Assembly: GCF_022829515.1 (NCBI RefSeq)
Contig: NZ_JAKSYL010000298.1
Span: 1 to 58,098 of the forward strand
From: Methylobacterium sp. J-048
Lineage (GTDB): Bacteria; Pseudomonadota; Alphaproteobacteria; Rhizobiales; Beijerinckiaceae
Reading direction: 5' to 3'
DNA: 58,098 bases
Both the position numbers and the translations under genes were made by a program. Positions within the stretch are counted from its first letter, which is position 1, and each line of letters opens with the position of its first letter. Of this stretch, positions 16,064 through 23,684 are shown piece after piece. The notes under the pieces were generated by a model. That model searched no databases and was not told the DNA's origin. It saw nothing but the letters and a program-made list of their open reading frames with translations.

Positions 16064-17188
16064 TCAATTCAACGCCTGCGGGTCCGCCTCCGTGAGGAAG
16101 GCCGCGACCGCGTGGAGGAACTGCATGCGGTTTTTCTCCATCATCACCGTATGCGTGCCCTCTCCGAGCTCGATGAAGCGCTTGTAGGGGGCGTGCGTGA
16201 GCGTCGTGAAGTATTCCTGCGCCTGGTAGCTCGGCAGGTCCGCATCCCATTCGGCGTGGATGAGCAGCACGGGCACGCGGATATCGCCCGGATCGTAGAG
16301 CGGCTTGCCCGCCGCCCAGTACGCGTCCTTGTCGGCCACGGTGCCGTTCGGCGCGCGCAGCACCGGCGGCGATTGCCGGGCGCCGACCGGGTCGGTGGCG
16401 AAGGTCGCGTCGGCCCATTGGTCGAACCAGCCCGGCGGGATCAGGTCGGCCTGCTTGTCCTCGGGCACCCCGGTGAGCCAGCGCGCCTTGGCGCTGTCCC
16501 GGCTGACGCTGCGATAGGCGCCGAGCGGCCCGGAGCCGCCGGCCATCAGAGCCGGCGTGCGCGCCAGCCATTGCGGCGCGTAGAGGACCAGCCGGTTGAC
16601 CCGGTCGTTGTGGGTGCTGGTGTAGAGCCCCATGGTCGAGGTCCCCCAGGACCAGCCCATCAGGTCGATCTTGTCGACGTTGCGCCGCTTCAGGATGAAG
16701 TCGACGACCTGCCCCACCACCTTGGCCGCGTCCGGCGTGCGCATGAACGGCGGATTGTCGGCGGCCGGGGCGCTCATCGGCGCCGGGCGCCCGGATTGCC
16801 CGTAGCCCGGCAGGTCCACGAGGTAGACGTCGAACCCCTGGCCGGCGAAGTAGTCCATCGCCGACATCCCGCCGAGCGGCAGGTCGAAGGCCGTGGAGGC
16901 CGGGTAGGTCGAGCCGTGCACGAACAGCAGGATCCTGTCGCCCGCGAAGCGGTCGGTTCCGGCGGGGTGCTTGTTGCGCACGTAGATGTCGATGCCCGGC
17001 TCGCTCCACGGCAGGCGGAATTCCTCCGTCTGCAACCGTGTCGACGGTGCGGCCGTCGCGGCGGAGGGCGGCAGGGCAGCGGCGAGGCCCGCCGCCGCGA
17101 CCGCTCCGAACATCTGTCGCCGCGGCAATCCGGTCTCCGGTCGTGTCCTGCCCTGGCGCGGGCGCGTCTGCGAGGGTCCGTCCGACAT
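16064..17188 (-). CDS. Tat-exported alpha/beta hydrolase
   Basis: This encodes a 374-residue secreted hydrolase. The start ATG (17186-17188) follows a strong GGGAGG site. The N-terminus has a twin-arginine signal (LPRRQMFGAVAAAGLAAALPP, cut near SAATAAP). The mature part has the alpha/beta fold: oxyanion region LLFVHGSTYP, VDLPGYGQS, nucleophile elbow GWSWGT (Ser), acid region HAEWDADLP and catalytic His in EGTHTVMM. The substrate is unknown; esterase, lactonase or peptidase are all possible. The gene is convergent with the PIN module and divergent from phosphoglucomutase. Confidence 0.88.
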   Translation of the reverse strand: MSDGPSQTRPRQGRTRPETGLPRRQMFGAVAAAGLAAALPPSAATAAPSTRLQTEEFRLPWSEPGIDIYVRNKHPAGTDRFAGDRILLFVHGSTYPASTAFDLPLGGMSAMDYFAGQGFDVYLVDLPGYGQSGRPAPMSAPAADNPPFMRTPDAAKVVGQVVDFILKRRNVDKIDLMGWSWGTSTMGLYTSTHNDRVNRLVLYAPQWLARTPALMAGGSGPLGAYRSVSRDSAKARWLTGVPEDKQADLIPPGWFDQWADATFATDPVGARQSPPVLRAPNGTVADKDAYWAAGKPLYDPGDIRVPVLLIHAEWDADLPSYQAQEYFTTLTHAPYKRFIELGEGTHTVMMEKNRMQFLHAVAAFLTEADPQALN

Positions 17189-17407
17189 GTATCCTCCCGG
17201 CCGCCTTATCTGGCGGGTCGGGCGATACAACCGTCGCGACCTGGCGGGCGCAACCGCTGGTGAACCGGACCGACACACGAAGAACCGGTTTCGTCGCCCG
17301 AACCGTTCAAACCGCTGTGACAAAGCGGGCGCTATTCCGCGCCGGACGGATGACGCCGGGCCCCCGGGCGGGCATTGAGGCGGGAGATCCAGGGAGACGT
17401 CGCCGCG

Positions 17408-19042
17408 ATGCCGACCCCGAAGCACATCGACACCACGCCCTTCCCCGACCAGAAGCCGGGGACCTCCGGGCTGCGCAAGAAGGTGCCGGTGTTCCGGCAG
17501 CCGAACTACGTCGAGAACTTCGTCCAGGCGATCTTCGACACCCTGCCCGACAAGGCGGGCGCCACCCTGGTGCTCGGCGGCGACGGGCGCTTCCTCAATC
17601 GTGAGGTGGTGCAGAAGACCCTCCGGCTCGCCGCCGGCAACGGCTTCGGCCGGGTGCTGGTCGGGCGCGGCGGCCTGCTCTCCACCCCGGCGGCCTCCTG
17701 CGTGATCCGCAAGGCCCGGGCGATCGGCGGCATCATCCTGTCGGCGAGCCACAATCCGGGCGGCCCGGACGGCGATTTCGGCATCAAGTTCAACGCCGCC
17801 AATGGTGGCCCGGCCCCTGAGACGGTCACCGATGCGATCTTCGCGCGGGCCAAGGCGCTCACCCGCTACAGCCTGGTCGAGGCCCCGGATCTCGACCTCG
17901 ACACCCTGGGCGAGATCCGGCTCGGCGCCATGACGGTCGCGATCATCGACCCGGTGGCCGACTACGCCGAACTGATGCGCACGCTGATCGATTTCGACGC
18001 GGTGTCCCGCCTGTTCGCCGCGGGCTTCCGCATGCGCTTCGACGCGATGAGCGCGGTGACCGGCCCCTACGCGGTCGCCATCCTGGAAGGCATGCTCGGC
18101 GCGCCCGAGGGGACGGTCGTCAACGCTATTCCAAAAGAAGATTTCGGCGGCCATCACCCGGATCCGAACCCGGTCCATTGCCACGACCTGTTCGACCTGA
18201 TGCAGGGGCCGGACGCCCCGGATTTCGGCGCGGCTTCCGACGGCGACGGCGACCGCAACATGATCGTGGCCCCGGGCCTGTTCGTGACGCCGAGCGACAG
18301 CCTCGCGCTGCTCGCCGCCCACGCCCACCGGGCGCCGGGCTATGCGGGCGGCCTGGCCGGCATCGCCCGGTCGATGCCCACGAGCCGCGCCGCCGACCGG
18401 GTCGCGGCGGCTTTGGGCATCCAGGCCTACGAGACGCCCACCGGCTGGAAGTTCTTTGGCAATCTGCTCGATGCCGGCCTGATCACCCTGTGCGGCGAGG
18501 AGAGCGCCGGCACCGGCTCGAACCACGTGCGCGAGAAGGACGGGCTCTGGGCGGTGCTGCTCTGGCTCAACATCCTGGCCGCCACCGGCGAGCGCGCCGA
18601 CGCGCTGGTCCGGGCACATTGGCGGACCCATGGCCGCGACTACTATGCCCGCCACGATTACGAGGAGGTGGACTCGGACGCCGCCAACGGCCTGATGGAC
18701 GCGCTGCGCGAAAAGCTCGCCGGGCTGCCGGGCACGCGGCTGGGCGACCTCACGGTCTCGACGGCCGATGAGTTCGCCTACCGCGATCCCGTCGACGGCT
18801 CGCTCACCGAGCGCCAGGGCATCCGGATCAGTTTCGCCGAGGATGCCCGCGTGGTCTTCCGGCTCTCGGGCACCGGCACCGCCGGGGCGACGCTCCGGGT
18901 CTATCTGGAGCGCTACGAAGCCGATCCCGCGCGGCTCGATCTGCCCGTCGCCGAGGTGCTGGCCCCGGTCGTGGCGGCGGCCCGCGCCGTCGCGGAGATC
19001 GAGCCCCGCACCGGCCGGGCCGAGCCGAGCGTGGTGACCTGA
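17408..19042 (+). CDS. pgm: phosphoglucomutase (alpha-D-glucose phosphate-specific)
   Basis: This enzyme interconverts glucose 1-phosphate and glucose 6-phosphate, linking glycolysis with glycogen and polysaccharide precursors. The 544-residue protein starts MPTPKHIDTTPF. The family motifs are the phosphoserine loop ILSASHNPGGPDGDFGIK, the metal loop SDGDGDRNM, the sugar-binding GEESAGTGS and the phosphate-binding SGTGTAG. The ATG at 17408 is chosen because the family begins just there; an ATG at 17375 would add 11 unconserved residues. It is a single gene ending at a hairpin of the dispersed repeat family. Confidence 0.93.
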   Translation: MPTPKHIDTTPFPDQKPGTSGLRKKVPVFRQPNYVENFVQAIFDTLPDKAGATLVLGGDGRFLNREVVQKTLRLAAGNGFGRVLVGRGGLLSTPAASCVIRKARAIGGIILSASHNPGGPDGDFGIKFNAANGGPAPETVTDAIFARAKALTRYSLVEAPDLDLDTLGEIRLGAMTVAIIDPVADYAELMRTLIDFDAVSRLFAAGFRMRFDAMSAVTGPYAVAILEGMLGAPEGTVVNAIPKEDFGGHHPDPNPVHCHDLFDLMQGPDAPDFGAASDGDGDRNMIVAPGLFVTPSDSLALLAAHAHRAPGYAGGLAGIARSMPTSRAADRVAAALGIQAYETPTGWKFFGNLLDAGLITLCGEESAGTGSNHVREKDGLWAVLLWLNILAATGERADALVRAHWRTHGRDYYARHDYEEVDSDAANGLMDALREKLAGLPGTRLGDLTVSTADEFAYRDPVDGSLTERQGIRISFAEDARVVFRLSGTGTAGATLRVYLERYEADPARLDLPVAEVLAPVVAAARAVAEIEPRTGRAEPSVVT

Positions 19043-19046
19043 CCGG

Positions 19047-19110
19047 TCCGGGTTTCCAAAGGGCTCGGCCCTTTGGCGGGGTCTCGGGGCGGAGCCCGAT
19101 AGCAAGGCTC
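19047..19110 (+). repeat. dispersed intergenic hairpin repeat, partial copy 1
   Basis: Just after pgm, the stem CCAAAGGGC/GCCCTTTGG (19056-19064 with 19068-19076, loop TCG) is followed by the degenerate element GGGGCGGAGCCC. The hairpin is the same module that ends the fuller copies at 30027 and 56315. It probably terminates pgm. Confidence 0.6.
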
Positions 19111-19136
19111 TGCCCTTCACCCACGCCGAAGGTCGC

Positions 19137-19511
19137 TCATTGATCCTCGGCGCGCGCATAGACCCGCAGGCGATGCCCGTCCGGATCGACGGCGACGAAG
19201 CTCCGGCCGAAATCGAGATCGGTGGGCTGCAGCAGGATCTCGGCGCCCTTGGCCCGCCAGTCGTCGTGGATCGCGTCGACGCGTGCGGCCGTGTCCACCC
19301 GGAAGCCGATCTCACTGCCGCCGCCCGCCTGCGTGGGGGCCGGTACGATATCGGTCCGCGCCCACAGGCTCAGCGCCAGCCCCGAGGGCAGCGCGAACAG
19401 CACGAAGGTCGGGCTCGCCTCGACCGGCTCCCGGCCGAGCAGGCGCGCGTAGAGGCGGATGCTGGCCTCCGGGTTGGTGACGTAGAGAAGGATGTTGGTG
19501 GGCTCAGTCAT
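19137..19511 (-). CDS. VOC-family (glyoxalase/bleomycin-resistance-like) protein
   Basis: A 124-residue single vicinal-oxygen-chelate unit: NILLYVTNPEASIRLYARLLG is the N-terminal beta-alpha module and SFVAVDPDGHRLRVYA the C-terminal strand with the DPDGH signature. The start (ATG 19509-19511) is set by AGGAG seven bases upstream. VOC proteins include metal-dependent isomerases, dioxygenases and antibiotic-binding proteins, so the function is open. It follows the WYL regulator gene on the same strand by 64 bases, a common pairing in which the regulator controls the small enzyme. Confidence 0.82.
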   Translation of the reverse strand: MTEPTNILLYVTNPEASIRLYARLLGREPVEASPTFVLFALPSGLALSLWARTDIVPAPTQAGGGSEIGFRVDTAARVDAIHDDWRAKGAEILLQPTDLDFGRSFVAVDPDGHRLRVYARAEDQ

Positions 19512-19575
19512 TGGTCGCTCCTGTCGGTGGGGGCGCAACCTCGATATCCGGTGCTCCTGCCAGATTCCGGCAGCA

Positions 19576-20271
19576 TCAGGCCGTGGCGTCGGCGATCCCC
19601 TCAGTGCGCCGCCAGTCCTTGAGCAGGGCCTGCCGACGCTTCGGGTAGCGGGTGTCGAGCAGGTCCGCCGCGGCGATCCGGTCGGTGCGGAAATGCCGGA
19701 AGCCCTGGCGCAGCTCGCACCAGCCCAGCAGGATGCGGGCGGCGTCGAAGAACGCCAGCGCGAACGGCCAGACGATCCGCTCGGACGTCGCCCCCGCCCC
19801 GTCGCGATAGCGGAGCGCCAGCTTGCGCTCGGTCCGGATCGCCTTGCGCAGCAGGGCGGGATCGACCGCCTCAGGTGGGGCGGGCGTGCCGGGGCCGACC
19901 AGCAACGCCGACCCCTCGAAGGTCTCGCGCAGGTCGTCGGGCAGGACCGCCCCGATCCGGGCGAGTGCGCTCCGAGCCGCGCCGCTCAGCCGGTCGTCGG
20001 CGCGGTCGGCCACCCAGCGCGAGCCCAGGACCAGCGCCTCGATCTCCTCCGGGCTGAACATCAGCGGCGGCAGCAAGAAACCCGGCTTCAGGACGTAGCC
20101 GATTCCGGGCTCCCCCGCGATGGACGCCCCCATCGCCTGAAGGCTCGCGATGTCCCGGTAGAGGGTGCGCAGGCTCACGCCGATGTCTTCGGCCAGCACC
20201 CGCCCGCTGACCGGACGCCGGTGGCGCCGCAGGGCGTGAAGCAGGTCGAACAGGCGTTCCGAGCGGGACAT
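19576..20271 (-). CDS. YafY-type transcriptional regulator (HTH plus WYL domain)
   Basis: A 231-residue regulator. The N-terminal helix-turn-helix (RLFDLLHALRRHRRPVSGRVLAEDIGVSLRTLYRDIASL) is the DeoR/HTH_11 type. The C-terminal half is a WYL ligand-sensing domain (RKLALRYRDG...VWPFALAFFDAARILLGWCELRQGFRHFRTDRI). A second ATG nine bases earlier (to 20280) is possible; neither has a clear ribosome site. It heads a likely two-gene unit with the VOC protein. Confidence 0.85.
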   Translation of the reverse strand: MSRSERLFDLLHALRRHRRPVSGRVLAEDIGVSLRTLYRDIASLQAMGASIAGEPGIGYVLKPGFLLPPLMFSPEEIEALVLGSRWVADRADDRLSGAARSALARIGAVLPDDLRETFEGSALLVGPGTPAPPEAVDPALLRKAIRTERKLALRYRDGAGATSERIVWPFALAFFDAARILLGWCELRQGFRHFRTDRIAAADLLDTRYPKRRQALLKDWRRTEGIADATA

Positions 20272-20322
20272 GGGGTGCATCTACGCCGGCATCGCTGCCA
20301 GCGGATGACAGCATCGGCCGGG

Positions 20323-20823
20323 TCAGTCCCTCTGCGGGGTGCCGGCTGCGAGGTCCTTCACCATGTGCACGATGATGTCGTCGTCCAGCGTCCGGCCCGG
20401 GCCGTCATACGGCTCCTCGCGCTCCACCCGGTAGCCGAGGGCGGCGTAGAGGCGCAGGTTCGCCGTGTACTTTTTATTCGTGTAGAGGCGCAGCCGCGAG
20501 AGCCCTGCCTCGGCAGCGATCGACTCGGCCTGTGCCAGGAGACCGGTGCCGTAGCCCCTGCCCTGATATTTCGGATGCACCGCCACGTTGACGACCAGCA
20601 GATGGTCGCTCTCCTGCGTCGTCTCGAGCAGCGCCGCCAGGTCTTCACCGGAATGCAGCAGGTCGAAGCGGTGGGCCAGCACGGCCTGCGCATAATCGGC
20701 CCGCATCGGCGTCGGCAGGCGCCCGATCAGCGGGATCCACTTGGCGTAGGCCGCATCCACCAGCGCCCGGATTGCCGCCGCGTCCGCCGGCTCCGCGCGC
20801 CTGATCTCGCCTGTCCCGGCCAC
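20323..20823 (-). CDS. GNAT-family N-acetyltransferase
   Basis: A 166-residue acetyl-CoA-dependent acetyltransferase. Motif A is present as VNVAVHPKYQGRGYGTGLLAQAE (the QGRGYG pyrophosphate loop), followed by LRLYTNKKYTANLRLYAALGYRVE (motif B). The start is a GTG (20821-20823) set by AGGAGGT seven bases upstream. The acceptor is unknown; the short substrate region resembles small-molecule and antibiotic acetylases. It is read divergently from rpsD. Confidence 0.88.
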   Translation of the reverse strand: MAGTGEIRRAEPADAAAIRALVDAAYAKWIPLIGRLPTPMRADYAQAVLAHRFDLLHSGEDLAALLETTQESDHLLVVNVAVHPKYQGRGYGTGLLAQAESIAAEAGLSRLRLYTNKKYTANLRLYAALGYRVEREEPYDGPGRTLDDDIIVHMVKDLAAGTPQRD

Positions 20824-20842
20824 CCCAAAAGACCTCCTGTGG

Positions 20843-20871
20843 TTGACCCGGGCGGGTCCATCCCCTAAAGA
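20843..20871 (+). promoter_or_regulatory. likely promoter of rpsD
   Basis: TTGACC (20843-20848) and TAAAGA (20866-20871) are 17 bases apart, a good housekeeping promoter. Transcription would start near 20878 and leave about 140 bases of leader before the S4 ATG. This could carry S4 autoregulation, but no specific structure is demonstrated. Confidence 0.55.
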
Positions 20872-21020
20872 CCCGGCCGTCGATGGGGCTCCGCACGGGG
20901 CCCCGTCGCGTTTTCACGCGCACCCGTGGGCTGGATCCTCCCGCCCTGTCGTCCCGGACCTGAGCGTCCCGGAAAAGGAGGGCGCGTTCCTCAATCTCGG
21001 TCACGAGAGGACGCGAAGTC

Positions 21021-21638
21021 ATGTCGAAGCGGATTCAGGCGAAGCACAAGCTCGACCGCCGCATGGGCCAGAACATCTGGGGCCGCCCGAAGAGCCCCGT
21101 CAACCGCCGCGAATACGGCCCCGGCCAGCACGGCCAGCGCCGCAAGGGCAAGATGAGCGACTTCGGCACGCAGCTGCGCGCCAAGCAGAAGCTCAAGGGT
21201 TATTACGGCAACATCACCGAGAAGCAGTTCCGCCGCTACTACGCCGAGGCGATCCGCCTGCGCGGCGATTCCGGCGAGAACCTGGTCGGCCTGCTCGAGC
21301 GGCGCCTGGACGCCGTGGTGTACCGGGCGAAGTTCGTGGCGACCCCGTTCGCGGCGCGCCAGTTCGTCAACCACGGTCACGTCAAGGTCAACGGCATCCG
21401 GGTGAACATCCCGAGCTACCAGGTGAAGGCCGGCGACCTCATCGAGGTCAAGGAATCCTCCCGCCAGCTCGAGATCGTCATCGTGGCGACCCAGCTGCCC
21501 GAGCGCGACGTTCCGGACTACATCGAGGCCGATCACGCCAAGATGACCGCCCGCGTCACCCGCATCCCCAGCCTGTCCGAGGTGCCCTACCCGGTGCAGA
21601 TGGAGCCGAACCTCGTCATCGAGTTCTACTCCCGCTGA
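21021..21638 (+). CDS. rpsD: 30S ribosomal protein S4
   Basis: Primary 16S rRNA-binding protein that nucleates assembly of the 30S body. The 205-residue protein starts MSKRIQAKHKLDRRMGQNIWGRPKSP, typical of alphaproteobacterial S4. It holds an S4 RNA-binding domain (LERRLDAVVYRAKFVATPFAARQFVNHGHVKVNG) and ends VIEFYSR. GAGAGGA lies upstream of the ATG. The gene stands alone, outside a ribosomal operon, as usual in this class. Confidence 0.98.
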   Translation: MSKRIQAKHKLDRRMGQNIWGRPKSPVNRREYGPGQHGQRRKGKMSDFGTQLRAKQKLKGYYGNITEKQFRRYYAEAIRLRGDSGENLVGLLERRLDAVVYRAKFVATPFAARQFVNHGHVKVNGIRVNIPSYQVKAGDLIEVKESSRQLEIVIVATQLPERDVPDYIEADHAKMTARVTRIPSLSEVPYPVQMEPNLVIEFYSR

Positions 21639-21710
21639 GTGTTTCGGGATGCGTACCCCGGGGCCGAACCGGCGTCGGGGTGTGCGTCCGGAATTGGACG
21701 TGCGAAAAAA

Positions 21711-21737
21711 GGGGCTGCCCGCAGGGGCGGCCCCTTT
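21711..21737. terminator. bidirectional terminator between rpsD and the next gene
   Basis: GGGGCTGCC/GGCGGCCCC (21711-21719 with 21726-21734, one G-U) is preceded by AAAAAA and followed by TTT. The flanking A and T runs suit it to ending both rpsD (plus) and the convergent small exported protein (minus). Confidence 0.7.
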
Positions 21738-21749
21738 GCTTATGCCGGC

Positions 21750-22022
21750 TCAGCAGCCGTGGCAGATCGTGCCCATCGTGTGGCGCATCTTGCTGTCCCA
21801 GGCCTTCGAACGGGCTTCGGCGGCCTTCTGCGCCTTGAGCATCGCGACCTCGTTCACCGGCCGGGACGTGCCCGTGACGGCCGGGCTCGGCGGCTTGGTC
21901 TGGCCCGTCGCGGTGATCCGGCGGCCGATCCGGGCGCCGTCCGGATTGGCCGGGCTCTGGGCCAGGGCCGGCGCCGCCCCGAGCAGGACGCTCAGGATCA
22001 CCGCGTGACGGATCGTTGCCAT
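21750..22022 (-). CDS. small exported protein of unknown function
   Basis: A 90-residue protein with a clear Sec signal peptide (MATIRHAVILSVLLGAAPALAQ, cleavage after ALA). The mature part is short, basic and probably unfolded until a C-terminal helix (EVAMLKAQKAAEARSKAWDSKMRHTM), and it ends GTICHGC. The two terminal cysteines could form a disulphide or bind a metal. A good ribosome site (GGGGAG...AGG) precedes the ATG. No family is recognised. It is convergent with rpsD. Confidence 0.75.
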   Translation of the reverse strand: MATIRHAVILSVLLGAAPALAQSPANPDGARIGRRITATGQTKPPSPAVTGTSRPVNEVAMLKAQKAAEARSKAWDSKMRHTMGTICHGC

Positions 22023-22175
22023 GGACCTGATCTCCCCGACGGCGGGTTGTCTGCCTGCCCCGCCTCAACTGCCGATGACATTAGTGCCGCATCGGAGCGC
22101 GTTGCAATTGGATGCGGCGAGCGCTCTAGCCGCCCGCGGCGGCGAAATCATGGTGCCTGAACCGGAGGCCGCCCG

Positions 22176-22529
22176 GTGAGCGGCCCCCTGCCCCCACCCC
22201 GGAACCGCCGCGAGGCCGTGGCCGAGGCGCTCGCCCGCATCGCCCCGCGCCTGCCCGCCTTCGAGGCCGACGCCACCCTCGACCGGGCGCTGGCGAGCCC
22301 GGGCCTGCGCGGCGCCGCTCCCGAGACGGCCGCGCGCCTCGCCCTGGTGACCTATGCCCGCCACGTCTTCACCGATTACGACGACCTCCTGGGCGAGGGC
22401 TATGACCGCGACAGCGCCCGACACTTCGTCCTCGACGATCTCAACGCGACGCTGACCGCCTGGGGCGCCGCGCCGATTCCGGAGGAGGAGGAGGCCGAGG
22501 CCGATCCGGAGGGCGACGACCCGGGTTAG
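22176..22529 (+). CDS. DUF2293-like protein
   Basis: 117 residues, GTG start set by GGAGG six bases upstream. The central motif RHVFTDYDDLLGEGYDRDSARHFVLDDLNATLTAW matches the H-x2-T-x-YD-x-LL-x2-G-x2-R-x2-AR pattern of DUF2293, a small helical domain of unknown role. The C-terminus is a run of Glu/Asp. No partner gene is adjacent. Confidence 0.72.
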   Translation: MSGPLPPPRNRREAVAEALARIAPRLPAFEADATLDRALASPGLRGAAPETAARLALVTYARHVFTDYDDLLGEGYDRDSARHFVLDDLNATLTAWGAAPIPEEEEAEADPEGDDPG

Positions 22530-22746
22530 CGTTTCGTCCCGGTGGCGGGGGTTCGGGATGAGGGAATGGGAAGCCAGCTCTGGGCTCACGCGCGACGATG
22601 CCGCCCGACAGCCCGGCACCCGTCGCCGGCACGCTGTCGCGGATCACGATCGCGGTGCCTTTTGGAGGGGCTGCCTCCGACCAAAAGCGGCCTTTCGCAC
22701 ACCCCCCAAACATATGCGTGGCGTTGGCCGGTGATGGGTAAGAAGC

Positions 22747-23334
22747 TCAAGTTCGAAGCTTTACGTCCAAAATCGTGATACGGCGCGGCCGAAACGCCGA
22801 CGTTCCGGGCAGGGCAACGGGTTTTGTCTCTCGGACTGTGCGCCAGATTTCTTCGTACAGCGGGCCGAGTTCGTAATCTTCATTCAAGTAAAATTCGAAC
22901 ACGAGATGCTGGCACTGCCAACTTTTATCGGAAGCGCTGACAATTGGATTGTGGCAGAACATAAGATCGATAGAGCGGTTTACTTGAGGCATGAAAGGTG
23001 ATGCAGGGTGGGTGCTGCGCGTGATTTTGGCCTCAATCAATGTGATGCGATCTTCGCTTTCAGACTTTGAAACGACCCTGACGCCGTCGTTTACAAGGCG
23101 ATCTCTAATAAAATCTTCAAGCCCGACGAAAATGGGCTGAGCAGGGAATGTCTTGAGCCCGAGAACTCGGCTGGCGGCAAAACGCTTAGCATCGTAATCT
23201 CGGTCCTCGTAGACTGCGACAGGCAGAGTACCAGCTTGAACTGGCCGAGCGACGACGGGGGCGTGCGCCAGCCATACGGATGCTGCCGACAAGGCCGCAC
23301 CACCGAGCGAAAGAATGAGCGTTCGACCCTTCAT
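22747..23334 (-). CDS. unknown exported protein, lower-GC gene
   Basis: 195 residues from the ATG at 23332-23334, with an N-terminal hydrophobic segment (TLILSLGGAALSAASVWLA) that acts as signal peptide or anchor. The mature part (VAVYEDRDYDAKRFAASRVLGLKTFPAQPIFVGLEDFIRDRL...) is alpha-beta and contains two cysteines (DLMFCHNP, WQCQHLVF) that may pair. I do not recognise a family. Base composition and codon use are visibly less GC-rich than the flanks, suggesting acquisition. Longer in-frame starts exist up to 23463; the chosen one puts the hydrophobic segment at the N-terminus. Confidence 0.65.
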   Translation of the reverse strand: MKGRTLILSLGGAALSAASVWLAHAPVVARPVQAGTLPVAVYEDRDYDAKRFAASRVLGLKTFPAQPIFVGLEDFIRDRLVNDGVRVVSKSESEDRITLIEAKITRSTHPASPFMPQVNRSIDLMFCHNPIVSASDKSWQCQHLVFEFYLNEDYELGPLYEEIWRTVRETKPVALPGTSAFRPRRITILDVKLRT

Positions 23335-23492
23335 CGCTCCAGCGTGAACCCCACTGCGTCGGCTTTCCACCCCCAACAGACACGCCGATCGCGCTTCAAC
23401 CGTCATCTCAACGAGCCGGCTTCCACCGTTGCGAATCGTTTCCGATTCTCCTAGCCTCGTCACCGTCGCGCTCGCTTGAAGGAGGAGGCCGC

Positions 23493-23555
23493 ATGAACAC
23501 CGTCTATGCCGCTCTCCCCGTAGGAATCGCTGGCGTCGCCGCTCAGGTCGGCTAG
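23493..23555 (+). CDS. possible 20-residue leader peptide upstream of the ABC exporter
   Basis: ATG at 23493 is preceded by a very strong GAAGGAGGAGG ribosome site and opens a 20-codon frame ending in TAG (MNTVYAALPVGIAGVAAQVG). The peptide is small and hydrophobic. It lies 130 bases before the ABC exporter on the same strand, and no longer gene could use that ribosome site. It may be a regulatory leader or a small secreted or membrane peptide; coding is inferred from the site strength only. Confidence 0.4.
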   Translation: MNTVYAALPVGIAGVAAQVG

Positions 23556-23684
23556 CCGCCTTCCGTTCACGCCCGGCCTTTCGGCCCCGGCGTCCCCGAG
23601 CCCCCCTCCCGTCTGACCTCGCCGGTCCGCGTCATCGCCGACGCGGAAGCCGCGCCTCTCGGAGCCGACGCCTGCGCGTCGGGC

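Noticed and set aside
16064..19315. Very long minus-strand open frame spanning the hydrolase and everything opposite phosphoglucomutase
   Set aside because: Only the hydrolase part (to 17188) has family motifs, a signal peptide and a ribosome site. The rest is the antisense of pgm, open only because stop codons are rare in GC-rich DNA.
22560..22740. Possible gene remnant on the minus strand reading AIVIRDSVPATGAGLSGG
   Set aside because: Too short, with no start or flanking support, and the family could not be identified.
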